Shown: in pieces, positions 51,590-60,636 of the stretch
Position numbering within the stretch: the stretch's first letter is position 1
Layout: each line of letters opens with the position of its first letter
Assembly (NCBI RefSeq): GCF_900182575.1
Contig: NZ_FXSZ01000001.1
Coordinates: forward strand, 372,001 to 436,000
Length of the DNA: 64,000 nt
Direction of reading: 5' to 3'
Source: Solitalea koreensis
GTDB lineage: Bacteria; Bacteroidota; Bacteroidia; Sphingobacteriales; Sphingobacteriaceae
The notes under the pieces: model-generated
Told to the model about the DNA's origin: nothing
What the model saw: only the letters and a program-made list of their open reading frames with translations
The model's database searches: none
Made by a program: the position numbers and the translations under genes

Positions 51590-54382
51590 CTATCCTGTCG
51601 TTCCTAGCGCGCTTGCAATTGCATTGATAGAGGTGAGTAGCTTAATCAATACTTCTTCATTTTCATTACCAGTTACACCTTTGGCTTTCAATTCCCGCCA
51701 TTGTTTTAACAGTCGGATTTGACATTGATGCAAAGGATTAAGGGCAACAGCTCTTAACTGAGTTGAGTAATGCCTATTTTGTCGGCGTTCTTCGAATGAA
51801 CGATCTTGCAGGTGGGCAAACATCCTGCGGGTGCGCTCCAATTCTTCGAGCAACAAACCTAAAATTTGTTCTTTCGCCTCGTAATTAGTCATCAATTCGG
51901 CATAAGCCTTGATGATTTCTTCATCAGTAGAATCCAACGAAGATTCAACATTGGTAAATACATATCGTAGCAATGGATCGGTATTCAAAGCTTTTTTCAA
52001 GGCATTGAACTCCTCCGGTTTTTCATTATACAATTTTTCCAAGGTAAAACCTACTCCATACCAGCTGGTCATGTTGCAGCGAGTCTGGTTCCAGCTAAAC
52101 ACCCATGGGATAGCCCGCAAATCGGCCAAAGTGCGCTCACCAGTTCTGCGCGCCGGACGTGAACCGATACGACTCGATTCAATCGCGTCAATCGGCGTAG
52201 CCTGACTAAAGAAATGGATGAAATTCGGGTTATGAATTAACTTTCCGTAGAATTCACAACTCTCGGTTGCCATCCACTCAAATATTGACTCTAGGGGATG
52301 CGCTTTACGCTCCGTATTTTGCTGTAAGAGGGTTGCAGCAGTGGTTCCGGCTAATAACAACTCCAGATTATAACTGGCGTTCATCTTATTGGCATATTTT
52401 TGTTCGATGGTTTCGCCTTGCTCCGTTTCTCGCAAATCACCGCATAGGGAAGAATGTGGCAATGCCTGGATAAACCAATTCGCCGGACCTGCGCCACGGC
52501 TTACCGAACCACCTCTTCCATGAAAGAATCGTATACGAACACCATGCTTACGGCCTACTTCCGCGAGCTGGAACTGTGCCTTGTACAGCGTCCATTGCGA
52601 AGCCAGAATGCCGCCGTCTTTATTACTATCACTATAACCCACCATCACCATTTGAACTGGCTCAGCCTCACCACTAAGCTTGCGCTGATGTTCCAAACTG
52701 CGTTGCGTTACCGGATGTGCAAGGAATGTTTCCATGATAGCAATACTGTTCTCCAAATCGTCGATGGTTTCAAAAAGGGGAACCACCGGCAAACGGCACA
52801 CTAATCCATCCTCCGTAAATTCAGACAAGCCTGCTTCACGCTCCAATAAATAAACGGCCAATAAGTCAGAAACACTACGGGTCATGCTCACGATCAATGA
52901 TCCGATGGCAGCAGTACCGTAACGACTCACATGTTTCGCGAGTTCATCGTAGGTTTTGAGCACTTGGCTGGCATTTTCTTGTAGTTTAATGGAAGGATGA
53001 ACAAACGGGCGATTATACTGAAGCTCACAATTCAAGAACATCATCTTTCGGTCTTCAGACCAATCAAAATAACTGTCTCCATGCAAAGCGCTCCCATGCA
53101 AAAGTTGATCAATTGCTTTATCATGAAAAGCAGAGTTCTGACGAACATCGAGCTTTGCCAAATGGAAACCAAATGTATCTACTATACGAATCGCATTGTT
53201 CAGATAACCCAAGGCGGCTCGTTTTGCTCCATATTTTATCATCGATTCACGCAGCAGCACTAAATCATCCAAAAGTTCTTGCGAAAAGGTATAGCCTATT
53301 TCGTTCTCCCTCAATTCAATTAAGTGATTCCTTTTCACTTTAACCGGCAACATCGTCAAACACAAATTCACAAACTGACGGAAGGCTTCACCCGAATTGC
53401 GAGCGAATGCCTCCTCCCCTTCTTTACCTAAAATCCCACGCATTTCAAACATCCGTTGCTGCAAAGCAGGATCAGCTTCTTCAAAAGTGTGCGTAAAACT
53501 TAATTTGCTTATTAATTCCAATAAGGAACGGCGAATGACCACAAAAGCATTTAAACGCAGTGTTTTTAGTGTTTCGGCGGTCACCTTATCAGTTACCAGG
53601 GGATGGCCATCGCGGTCGCCACCTACCCAGTTACCAAAGGAAACTTTCGGACGGTTACGAATATCTTCAATCAGTTCCGGCGCAAAACCTGCATCCACCC
53701 ATGCTTGTTCCAAGCGGTGGTCAAGAATGGGCAGTACTTCCGGAAAAACGTTGGTTAAATAATGAAGTACGTTTCTGAGCTCCGATTCAACATTTGGTTT
53801 TTCCAAATAAATCTCACCCGTTCTCCATAAGGTATCCAAAATCAATTTAATCTCCTCCCGGATTTGTTCCTGTTCCTGATCGGAAAACATAGAGTTTTGA
53901 CGTTGCACCATCAAGAGGTATAACTGACGATGATGCTCCAAAACGGTTATTCGTTTGGCTTCTGTTGGGTGAGCGGTTAAAACCGGCTCCACCTTAATAA
54001 TATTTATTTTTTGAGCAATTGCTTTATCCGAAAGGCCGCTGTATTTTAACGCATGCAGCTTTTGGGCCCATAAACCGTTAGCACTTGAAAGATCATCATT
54101 TTCTTTTTTACGACGATACTGAACGGCACCGTTTACTTCAGTAAGGTTCAGAATATGAAAAACCATTGAATACAACTGAATGTGTTTGATGGTAAAATCC
54201 GAACCTGTAGGAATTTCATCATTAATCCAGGGAATAAAACCCGCCAACTTCTTATCTCCGCTTTCTTCCAATACCTCTTTTAAACAGATTAATATGAATT
54301 CAAGGTCATGATAGGTTTTACCCATACCGGCCTTCACCAAGTGTAGTTCGTTCGTCAAAAGTTCGTGTTGATACTGCGTCAT
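51590..54382 (-). CDS. ppc: Phosphoenolpyruvate carboxylase
   Basis: Carboxylates PEP to oxaloacetate with bicarbonate, an anaplerotic cytoplasmic enzyme. 930 residues, full length. Conserved motifs: the catalytic His in VEPVLTAHPTEAKR, GNWVGGDRDGHPLV, the MVMVGYSDSNKDGGILASQW segment, the glycine-rich loop RFFHGRGGSVSRG, and SRIGSRPARRTG; C-terminal end is GTTG instead of the usual RNTG. Family knowledge: activity is often regulated by aspartate and acetyl-CoA through the C-terminal domain. It lies upstream of the amine operon on the same strand but a long palindrome separates them. A pyruvate carboxylase gene is also present in the window. Confidence 0.96.
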   Translation of the reverse strand: MTQYQHELLTNELHLVKAGMGKTYHDLEFILICLKEVLEESGDKKLAGFIPWINDEIPTGSDFTIKHIQLYSMVFHILNLTEVNGAVQYRRKKENDDLSSANGLWAQKLHALKYSGLSDKAIAQKINIIKVEPVLTAHPTEAKRITVLEHHRQLYLLMVQRQNSMFSDQEQEQIREEIKLILDTLWRTGEIYLEKPNVESELRNVLHYLTNVFPEVLPILDHRLEQAWVDAGFAPELIEDIRNRPKVSFGNWVGGDRDGHPLVTDKVTAETLKTLRLNAFVVIRRSLLELISKLSFTHTFEEADPALQQRMFEMRGILGKEGEEAFARNSGEAFRQFVNLCLTMLPVKVKRNHLIELRENEIGYTFSQELLDDLVLLRESMIKYGAKRAALGYLNNAIRIVDTFGFHLAKLDVRQNSAFHDKAIDQLLHGSALHGDSYFDWSEDRKMMFLNCELQYNRPFVHPSIKLQENASQVLKTYDELAKHVSRYGTAAIGSLIVSMTRSVSDLLAVYLLEREAGLSEFTEDGLVCRLPVVPLFETIDDLENSIAIMETFLAHPVTQRSLEHQRKLSGEAEPVQMVMVGYSDSNKDGGILASQWTLYKAQFQLAEVGRKHGVRIRFFHGRGGSVSRGAGPANWFIQALPHSSLCGDLRETEQGETIEQKYANKMNASYNLELLLAGTTAATLLQQNTERKAHPLESIFEWMATESCEFYGKLIHNPNFIHFFSQATPIDAIESSRIGSRPARRTGERTLADLRAIPWVFSWNQTRCNMTSWYGVGFTLEKLYNEKPEEFNALKKALNTDPLLRYVFTNVESSLDSTDEEIIKAYAELMTNYEAKEQILGLLLEELERTRRMFAHLQDRSFEERRQNRHYSTQLRAVALNPLHQCQIRLLKQWRELKAKGVTGNENEEVLIKLLTSINAIASALGTTG

Positions 54383-54514
54383 AATAAGCTAGATTGAAAT
54401 GGCAATATAAGCACTATTTTATCATTATGTTAAACTTTAATCAAAAAAAATATCATTTTACTATAAATAATGATCAAATAATGAAATATGCAAAAAACCA
54501 TGAAGCATGAACTT

Positions 54515-54583
54515 GTCATCCTGAGTAAAGTCGAAGGTTTTGTCACATTAAGGAATAGATGTTTCGACTCCATTCAACATGAC
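54515..54583. repeat. GTCATCCTGAG-family REP-like palindrome
   Basis: GTCATCCTGAGTAAAGTCGA and its inverted partner (TTTCGACTCCATTCAACATG, then AC) match a widespread interspersed intergenic palindrome of Bacteroidota and related genomes. It sits in the 390-base gap upstream of ppc and downstream of the atp operon, before the atpG terminator. Confidence 0.7.
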
Positions 54584-54721
54584 TTAATGAGGTTAACATT
54601 TGAGACAGACTCATTGCCGGCCGAGGGTTATTTATGGAGCTTTCAAGAAGGGTTATAAATAATGAAAACAGAATAAAACCCGCTAACACTATATAGTCCT
54701 TATAAAGTTCATTAAATGCAA

Positions 54722-54751
54722 AAAGCCTTGGTTCTGATGAACCAAGGCCTT
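54722..54751 (-). terminator. Terminator of the atp operon (after atpG)
   Basis: GCCTTGGTTC-TGAT-GAACCAAGGC with flanking A and T runs, 22 bases after the atpG stop. Confidence 0.88.
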
Positions 54752-54773
54752 TACATTCAATTTTTAATATTAC

Positions 54774-55655
54774 TTAAGCTTCAGCCAAAGCGTTTGCACC
54801 CGATACGATCTCAAGGATCTCATTGGTAATTGCAGCCTGACGAGCTTGATTGTATTGCAGTGTTAATGATTTCAACAATTCACCCGCATTATCAGTTGCC
54901 TTATCCATCGCTGTCATACGCGCTCCGTGTTCAGAAGCATGTGAATCTAACAAGGCTTTAAAGAACTGTAATTTGATAGAACGTGGAATCAGATCTTCAA
55001 TAATCTCTTCAATTGAAGGCTCAAACAAATAATCAACTTTTGCAGATTTACCAGTTGAAGCAACAGCTTTTGGTAATGGTAATAATTGCTCAGTAGTAAG
55101 AATTTGTACAGCCGCATTTTTAAATTGGTTATACACTAATTCTACTCTATCATATTTACCATTGGCAAAACCTTCCATAATACCTTCAACAATAGCGGTA
55201 GAATTTTCAAAATTCAATTTGTTGAATAACTCATTATTGTTTCCAATAACGTTGTATTTCGCACGGGTATAAAAATCTTGCGCTTTTTTACCTACGGCAA
55301 CAATATGAAGATTTCCTTTGCGTTTGTGCTCAAGGTAGTTCTCGGCAATGATGTTGTTGGCAGTTTTAATGACGTTGTTATTAAAAGCACCAGCCAAACC
55401 GCGGTTAGAGGTAATCACCACTATTAACACATTGTTCACTTCACGCTCTTGTGTGTAAACATTGTCCATATCGCTCAACGATTCAGACACATTACTCAAC
55501 ATATCCTTTAGCTTATTAGCAAAAGGGCGCATCTGAACAATGGCATCGGTAGCTCTTTTAAACTTAGCAGCGGAAACCATTTTCATAGCTTTCGTGATCT
55601 GCTGAGTAGATTTAACAGATGCAATTCTAAGACGTACTTCTTTTAAGTTGGCCAT
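54774..55655 (-). CDS. atpG: ATP synthase F1 gamma subunit
   Basis: Central rotor shaft of F1, coupling ring rotation to catalysis. 293 residues: N-terminal helix starts MANLKEVRLRIASVKSTQQI, then TKAMKMVSAAKFKRA, the Rossmann-like domain with VITSNRGLAGAFNNNVIKTA and the C-terminal helix ending TLQYNQARQAAITNEILEIV, then SGANALAEA. Cytoplasmic, last gene of the operon. An inverted-repeat element separates it from atpA; a terminator follows. The usual next genes atpD and atpC are absent here, which is normal for Bacteroidota, where they sit elsewhere. Confidence 0.96.
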   Translation of the reverse strand: MANLKEVRLRIASVKSTQQITKAMKMVSAAKFKRATDAIVQMRPFANKLKDMLSNVSESLSDMDNVYTQEREVNNVLIVVITSNRGLAGAFNNNVIKTANNIIAENYLEHKRKGNLHIVAVGKKAQDFYTRAKYNVIGNNNELFNKLNFENSTAIVEGIMEGFANGKYDRVELVYNQFKNAAVQILTTEQLLPLPKAVASTGKSAKVDYLFEPSIEEIIEDLIPRSIKLQFFKALLDSHASEHGARMTAMDKATDNAGELLKSLTLQYNQARQAAITNEILEIVSGANALAEA

Positions 55656-55672
55656 TTACGTTTGGTTATTGG

Positions 55673-55718
55673 TTACCAGTTGTAGGTTATCGGTTATCCC
55701 AAAACTAACAACTGGTAA
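55673..55718. repeat. Inverted repeat between atpG and atpA
   Basis: TTACCAGTTGT and ACAACTGGTAA are perfect 11-bp arms around a 24-base loop made of related ggTTATcGG words. The family looks like the interspersed ACTGGTAACTGACAACT low-complexity repeats; it lies in the 77-base gap. Confidence 0.65.
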
Positions 55719-55732
55719 CTGACAACTAATAA

Positions 55733-57307
55733 TTAATATTTAGATGCTAGTTCTTTAGCTACTGTTTCAAGCGTGTTGGTAATTTCGTCAGTCAATTGAC
55801 CTTTTTTCAAACTATCCAAAACTGCTTTGTGGCGTACCTCAAGAATATGAAGGTATTCTGCTTCAAATTCTTTAACTTTTTCAACAGGTACATTACGTAA
55901 CAAACCTTTAGTACCACAGTACAAAATAGCGGTTTGTTTTTCAACAGTAACTGGTGAATATTGACCTTGTTTCAAGATCTCAACGTTACGAATACCTTTA
56001 TCAAGAACTGCTTTTGTTGAAGCGTCCAAATCAGAACCGAATTTAGAGAAGGCCTCCAATTCGCGGAACTGAGCCTGATCTAACTTCAAGGTACCAGATA
56101 CTTTCTTCATTGATTTGATCTGAGCATTACCACCCACACGTGATACCGAGATACCTACATTAATTGCAGGGCGGATACCGGCGTTAAATAAGTTCGACTC
56201 CAAGAAGATCTGACCATCTGTAATCGAAATTACGTTGGTAGGGATGTATGCTGATACGTCACCCGCTTGTGTTTCGATAATTGGCAGAGCGGTTAATGAA
56301 CCACCACCTTTTACCAACGGACGGATAGACTCCGGTAAATCGTTCATCGCTTGAGCGATTGAATCAGTTGCGTTGATCTTTGCAGCTCTTTCTAACAAAC
56401 GTGAGTGTAAGTAGAATACGTCACCCGGATAAGCCTCACGGCCTGGTGGACGACGAAGCAACAATGACACCTCACGGTAAGCCACTGCTTGTTTTGACAA
56501 ATCGTCATAAACGATCAATGCAGGACGACCTGTATCACGGAAGAACTCACCGATAGCAGCACCAGAAAATGGAGCGTAGAACTGCATTGGAGCTGGATCG
56601 GCCGCAGAAGCAGCAACAACCACAGTGTAAGGCATTGCACCGTTTTCGGTTAATGTTTTAACGATATTGGCTACAGTAGAGTTTTTCTGACCTACAGCAA
56701 CGTAGATACAAAATACCGGCTGACCAGCTTCGTAAAACTCTTTCTGATTGATAATAGTATCGATCGCTACAGCTGTTTTACCTGTTTGACGGTCACCGAT
56801 GATTAACTCACGTTGACCACGTCCTATAGGAATCATCGCATCGATAGCTTTGATACCAGTTTGTAATGGCTCTGCTACCGGTTGACGATAAATAACACCT
56901 GGTGCTTTACGCTCCAAAGGCATTTCGTAGGTTTTACCTTCAATAGGACCACGACCGTCAATAGGCTGACCAAGAGTGTTTACCACACGGCCTAACATAC
57001 CTTCACCCACATTAATGGAAGCGATACGCTTAGTACGTTTAATAGTATCGCCTTCTTTAATCTCTTCAGAAGAGCCCAACAATACCACACCCACGTTATC
57101 TTCTTCCAAGTTCAATACGATACCTTGCAAACCGTTCTCAAATTCAACCAGCTCACCCGATTGAACTTTTGTTAAGCCGTAAACGCGGGCAATACCATCA
57201 CCCACTTGCAATACAGTTCCGATCTCTTCTAATTCAGCTTCTGACTTGAAGCCGGCCAATTGCTGACGCAAAATTGCCGATACTTCGTCTGGTCTTACTT
57301 CTGCCAT
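55733..57307 (-). CDS. atpA: ATP synthase F1 alpha subunit
   Basis: Non-catalytic nucleotide-binding subunit of the F1 hexamer. 524 residues: N-terminal crown (MAEVRPDEVSAILRQQLAGF), then the P-loop GDRQTGKTAVAIDTIINQKE, AVAYREVSLLLRRPPGREAY, the DELSEED-equivalent region and alpha-specific PAINVGISVSRVGGNAQIKS. SLTALPIIETQAGDVSAYIP precedes the conserved SITDGQIFLES. The 27-base gap to atpH and same strand show co-transcription. Complete and normal for the family. Confidence 0.98.
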   Translation of the reverse strand: MAEVRPDEVSAILRQQLAGFKSEAELEEIGTVLQVGDGIARVYGLTKVQSGELVEFENGLQGIVLNLEEDNVGVVLLGSSEEIKEGDTIKRTKRIASINVGEGMLGRVVNTLGQPIDGRGPIEGKTYEMPLERKAPGVIYRQPVAEPLQTGIKAIDAMIPIGRGQRELIIGDRQTGKTAVAIDTIINQKEFYEAGQPVFCIYVAVGQKNSTVANIVKTLTENGAMPYTVVVAASAADPAPMQFYAPFSGAAIGEFFRDTGRPALIVYDDLSKQAVAYREVSLLLRRPPGREAYPGDVFYLHSRLLERAAKINATDSIAQAMNDLPESIRPLVKGGGSLTALPIIETQAGDVSAYIPTNVISITDGQIFLESNLFNAGIRPAINVGISVSRVGGNAQIKSMKKVSGTLKLDQAQFRELEAFSKFGSDLDASTKAVLDKGIRNVEILKQGQYSPVTVEKQTAILYCGTKGLLRNVPVEKVKEFEAEYLHILEVRHKAVLDSLKKGQLTDEITNTLETVAKELASKY

Positions 57308-57334
57308 AGTTTTTATTATATAATCTTTTTAAAA

Positions 57335-57898
57335 TTATTTACTTAATTGTGATACAAATTCATCGCTCAAAAAATTGCGTCTCAGGTCATTCAATCCTGA
57401 TGAAATACTTGTATCGTATTGTTTATCACCTACCGTTAAAATAAAACCGCCAATTAATTTAGGGTTTACTTTGCTCTGCAGGAGAACCTTGCGGCTAAGT
57501 GCTTTTTCAATCGTGTTGATCAATTCTTTTTTGCTTGCTTCCGTCATTTCAACTGCTGAAACCACTTCTGCTTTAACAATACCGTTTAGCTCGTTATAAA
57601 GCTCAAAGTATTGTTTTGCTCCTTCGTAAATAAACGCTTCACGTCCCTTACTTACCATGATGTCGAAGAAGCCAATAGTTATCTTGTTTACCTTTCCATC
57701 AAATAATTGATGAAGAATAGCACGTTTGCTTTCAGTCGAAACAATTGGATTTGAAAGTACTGCTCTTAGTTGTGAACTGGCTTTAACAGTTTGGTAGAAC
57801 AACTTCATGTCATTGTTAACTTCCTCTACCAAATTTTCACTCTTGGCAAGCTCTAACAATGCTTTCGAATAGCGTAAAGCAACTTTAATTTCTGACAT
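57335..57898 (-). CDS. atpH: ATP synthase delta subunit
   Basis: Peripheral-stalk subunit (OSCP homologue) linking F1 to the b subunits. 187 residues: the helical N-terminal domain starts VALRYSKALLELAKSENLVE, and the C-terminal part has the family pattern LLQSKVNPKLIGGFILTVGD followed by YDTSISSGLNDLRR. Cytoplasmic. An interspersed palindrome lies in the 87-base gap before atpF. Confidence 0.94.
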   Translation of the reverse strand: MSEIKVALRYSKALLELAKSENLVEEVNNDMKLFYQTVKASSQLRAVLSNPIVSTESKRAILHQLFDGKVNKITIGFFDIMVSKGREAFIYEGAKQYFELYNELNGIVKAEVVSAVEMTEASKKELINTIEKALSRKVLLQSKVNPKLIGGFILTVGDKQYDTSISSGLNDLRRNFLSDEFVSQLSK

Positions 57899-57911
57899 TA
57901 TTCCTAGTTTA

Positions 57912-57979
57912 CTGTCATCTGAGGGAATGAGAATGATCTTTATGTTGCTAGAGATTCCTTACTCCGTACCGAATGACAC
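57912..57979. repeat. Degenerate GTCAT-family palindrome between atpH and atpF
   Basis: TGTCATCTGAGGGAATGAGA at the left and AGATTCCTTACTCCGTACCG, then AATGACA at the right form an imperfect long inverted repeat, a decayed member of the GTCATTCTGAG interspersed element family. It fills nearly the whole 87-base gap. Confidence 0.6.
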
Positions 57980-57985
57980 TATAGA

Positions 57986-58480
57986 TTAGTTTAATTTTAC
58001 GTCTTTTAATAACTCTGTTACTAAAGCTTCTTGCTCTTTAGCATCGGCAAATTTCTTGCGAAGAATTTTCTCAGCAATCTGAATTGAAAGGGCACCTACC
58101 TGGTTTTTCACTTCAGCAAGAGCAGCTAATTTTTGATTGTTGATCTCGTGATGAGCTTTAGCAATCATTTTAGCACCTTCTGCATGAGCCTGAACTTTTG
58201 CTTCGTGGATCAAACTGTCGCTAAGCGTTTTGGCTTCTTTCAGCATTTTGTCACGCTCCACACGGGCTGCTTTGATCAATTTATCACTTTCTACATTCAA
58301 ACGAGACAGCTCTTCTTTCGCTTTTTCAGCAGCATTCAAAGCATCTTCAATTGACTTTTCACGATCATTAAGAGCAGCGACAATCGGTTTCCAAGCAAAC
58401 TTACTTAGAAGCATGATTAAGAGAACAAACGTAAGTGTTGTCCAAAAAACTAAACCGATACTTGGGGTAACTAATTCCAT
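57986..58480 (-). CDS. atpF: ATP synthase F0 b subunit
   Basis: 164 residues: a single N-terminal membrane helix (GLVFWTTLTFVLLIMLLSKF) and a long, charged, coiled-coil helix (KFAWKPIVAALNDREKSIED to EVKNQVGALSIQIAEKILRK). Forms the peripheral stalk with delta. Between atpH and atpE; the gap to atpE contains a strong hairpin. Confidence 0.94.
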   Translation of the reverse strand: MELVTPSIGLVFWTTLTFVLLIMLLSKFAWKPIVAALNDREKSIEDALNAAEKAKEELSRLNVESDKLIKAARVERDKMLKEAKTLSDSLIHEAKVQAHAEGAKMIAKAHHEINNQKLAALAEVKNQVGALSIQIAEKILRKKFADAKEQEALVTELLKDVKLN

Positions 58481-58531
58481 TATATTATGTAGTTATCTAA
58501 AGTTTATACAAATCAGTCAAATGATAAAAGT

Positions 58532-58570
58532 AATGTTAAGCCTGTTGCCAATCGCCTCAGGCTTAACATT
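58532..58570 (-). promoter_or_regulatory. Intra-operon hairpin between atpE and atpF
   Basis: AATGTTAAGCCTG and CAGGCTTAACATT are perfect 13-bp arms around a 13-base loop, 8 bases after the atpE stop. There is no strong U-tract, so a partial terminator or an mRNA-stabilising stem at the atpE 3-prime end is more likely than full termination; it could raise c-subunit yield over the other subunits. Confidence 0.6.
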
Positions 58571-58578
58571 AGGGTAAA

Positions 58579-58788
58579 TTAGCGAGTGCCTAACAACGCA
58601 ACAACCACACCGAATAGAGCAACACCTTCAACAAGTGCAGCAGCGATGATCATTGCAGTTTGAATTTTTGAGGCAGCCTCTGGTTGACGTGCAATACCTT
58701 CCATTGCAGAACCACCAATACGTCCGATACCTAAACCAGCACCAATTACAGCTAAACCAGCACCAATTGCAGCAATACTTCCGATCAT
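58579..58788 (-). CDS. atpE: ATP synthase F0 c subunit
   Basis: 69 residues, two membrane helices with a polar loop: MIGSIAAIGAGLAVIGAGLG, then the loop RIGGSAMEGIARQPEAASKI and the second helix QTAMIIAAALVEGVALFGVV, whose Glu in ALVEGVALF is the ion-carrying carboxylate. The ion-site residues look proton type (no Na+ signature of Gln in helix 1). The c ring needs several copies per complex; a hairpin downstream may support its higher expression. Confidence 0.97.
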   Translation of the reverse strand: MIGSIAAIGAGLAVIGAGLGIGRIGGSAMEGIARQPEAASKIQTAMIIAAALVEGVALFGVVVALLGTR

Positions 58789-58894
58789 TTTGTTATAGAT
58801 TTATTATGTTAAAAAAAATTACTTATCCACTTAACAGCTAATAGTTTATGTTTTATAGTACTAGTAGCTATTAATATTATTTGTCTATGATCTA

Positions 58895-60055
58895 TTAATC
58901 ATAGTGATGATGCTCTTCAACAGCTGTACCTATAAATAAGGCAGTAAGCATGGTGAAGATAAATGCTTGTAAGAATGCTACTAACAACTCCAATACATAC
59001 ATAAACAATACAAAGCCTATTGAAACAGGTGCAATTGCCATTGTTTTAAAGATGAAAATCAGGGAGATTAAGCTTAATACGATAATGTGACCTGCTGTTA
59101 TGTTAGCAAACAAACGGACGATCAAAGCGAAAGGCTTAGACAACACACCAATAATTTCCACGATCAACATGATTGGATATAACCACCATGGTACATCAGG
59201 AGCAAAAATGTGTTTCCAGTAGTATTTGTTTCCGCTAAAGCTTACTACCAGGAATGAAATAACTCCTAAAGTAAACGTTACGGCAATGTTACCAGTTAAG
59301 TTAGCTCCTCCAGGGAAAATAGGAACTAAACCAATTAGGTTGTTGATCCAGATGAAGAAGAAAATTGTTAACAGGAATGGCATGTAGCCAACATATCGAT
59401 GTCCAATATTAGGACGTGCAATTTCATCACGTACAAATACAATAATAGGTTCAAGCAATGACTGAAAACCTTTTGGAGCTTTACCTTCACGATTTTTGTA
59501 AGAACTTGCAATGCTTGTAAAAATCAGCAATAATAAAATTGCCGAAAGAAACATTGAAGCTACATTTTTAGTGATGGAGAAATCAAGAGGTTTGCCATTA
59601 GTAGGATGCTCGCCAACAAAAGCCAGATATTGACCTTTTTCATTTGCGGTTTCGCTTGCGTAGTAAACCTTGTTTTCAAAACGAACAAAACGTTGTCCGT
59701 TAGCTTCAACAACATGAGAACCTTCGTTATCATGGTGAAACTCTTCAGAGTTAAAATGAACCAATCCGGCATCTGTCTTTAGTATTACAGGAAGTCCAAA
59801 CGACTTGTCGCCCCATAAATGCCAGTCATGAGAATCAGAGATGTGCTCCATGATGGTTTCAGTGGCATTAAACTCACCTTCTTTACCATGAGCGTCCTCG
59901 TGTCCTTCAGCAACCTGTTCAGTATGCTCAGCTGCGTGTTTCGCAGAATCTACTCCCTCTGAATTTGCCTTAGCATTTGGGCTACAAATACTGAAAATGG
60001 CAAAAAATGAAGATAGAATTATTGTTTTTTTAAGAAAAAGTGGGTTAAAGCGCAT
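58895..60055 (-). CDS. atpB: ATP synthase F0 a subunit with N-terminal exported extension
   Basis: 386 residues, longer than the typical 230-270. The N-terminus is a signal-like sequence (LKKTIILSSFFAIFSICSPN), then a His/Glu-rich segment (SAKHAAEHTEQVAEGHEDAH), and an extra domain that is common in Bacteroidota AtpB. The core a subunit starts near residue 165: helices and the conserved arginine helix SKPFALIVRLFANITAGHII, then VLELLVAFLQAFIFTMLTAL ending with a His-rich EEHHHYD tail. Forms the proton half-channels next to the c ring. Four bases separate it from the small membrane gene upstream. Confidence 0.95.
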   Translation of the reverse strand: MRFNPLFLKKTIILSSFFAIFSICSPNAKANSEGVDSAKHAAEHTEQVAEGHEDAHGKEGEFNATETIMEHISDSHDWHLWGDKSFGLPVILKTDAGLVHFNSEEFHHDNEGSHVVEANGQRFVRFENKVYYASETANEKGQYLAFVGEHPTNGKPLDFSITKNVASMFLSAILLLLIFTSIASSYKNREGKAPKGFQSLLEPIIVFVRDEIARPNIGHRYVGYMPFLLTIFFFIWINNLIGLVPIFPGGANLTGNIAVTFTLGVISFLVVSFSGNKYYWKHIFAPDVPWWLYPIMLIVEIIGVLSKPFALIVRLFANITAGHIIVLSLISLIFIFKTMAIAPVSIGFVLFMYVLELLVAFLQAFIFTMLTALFIGTAVEEHHHYD

Positions 60056-60059
60056 TTAT

Positions 60060-60458
60060 TTAACGATTTTCTATTTTTTTTTCGTCGCGCAAGTTATATA
60101 TTAAATTATAAACTTCAAAGGCGGTAAAAGAGAAATATAAAATAAAGAAGTTAGAAATGAATAACCATTTGTTTCCAGCGAGTTGCATAAAAATGCATAT
60201 AAGCGCAACAGTCATGGTTAAAAGCATTTTTACCACCACTGAAACCAGTACTAATAATACAGAAGACTCGCCTCCTTTTTTAATTCCAAAACTCGATAAA
60301 AGATAACTGCTTAAATTTAACACAGCAAAGAATGCGAAGAACATCCAAACATAAGGGTGTAGTAATTCGGGTTGGTATTGTGCAAAAGCGAAAATCAAAC
60401 CAGCTAATAATACAATAAAAGGGAGATACTTTTTTAAGAAAGACATTTTTTGAGACAA
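60060..60458 (-). CDS. Small membrane protein upstream of atpB (AtpI-like position)
   Basis: 132 residues with four hydrophobic helices (FIVLLAGLIFAFAQYQPELL, VWMFFAFFAVLNLSSYLLSS, LLVLVSVVVKMLLTMTVALI, WLFISNFFILYFSFTAFEVY) and a Lys/Arg-rich end. Ends five bases before atpB, in the position of the AtpI/Atp1 family, which assist c-ring assembly or Mg uptake in other bacteria; sequence similarity is only to the Bacteroidota-specific membrane family, so function is inferred from position. Confidence 0.65.
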   Translation of the reverse strand: MSQKMSFLKKYLPFIVLLAGLIFAFAQYQPELLHPYVWMFFAFFAVLNLSSYLLSSFGIKKGGESSVLLVLVSVVVKMLLTMTVALICIFMQLAGNKWLFISNFFILYFSFTAFEVYNLIYNLRDEKKIENR

Positions 60459-60530
60459 AAGATTAAAGAAGTAAGACTAAAGCATTGCTGATTTATTATC
60501 ATTTAGAGATTGGGTCTTTATTTTCTTTAT

Positions 60531-60620
60531 TTAGCCACAAAGAACACCGAGGAAGCCCAAAGAACACTAAGTACTCAAACTTGTTGTCATTGTATTTTTA
60601 TTGTGTACTTTGTGGTAAAA
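60531..60620. repeat. CCACAAAG-family interspersed palindrome between the atpZ-like and AtpI-like genes
   Basis: CCACAAAG (60535-60542) and CTTTGTGG (60608-60615) are the ends of an imperfect inverted repeat with internal direct copies of CAAAGAACAC. It matches the common TTAGCCACAAAG intergenic repeat seen across Bacteroidota. It lies in the gap between two atp-operon genes. Confidence 0.65.
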
Positions 60621-60636
60621 ATAATTATTGAAAGCT

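Noticed and set aside
54383..54773. Possible small gene between ppc and atpG
   Set aside because: Only an interspersed palindrome and the atp terminator are present; no coding frame.
54774..60055. Loss of ATP synthase beta and epsilon subunits
   Set aside because: atpD and atpC are encoded at a separate locus in Bacteroidota, so their absence here is normal.
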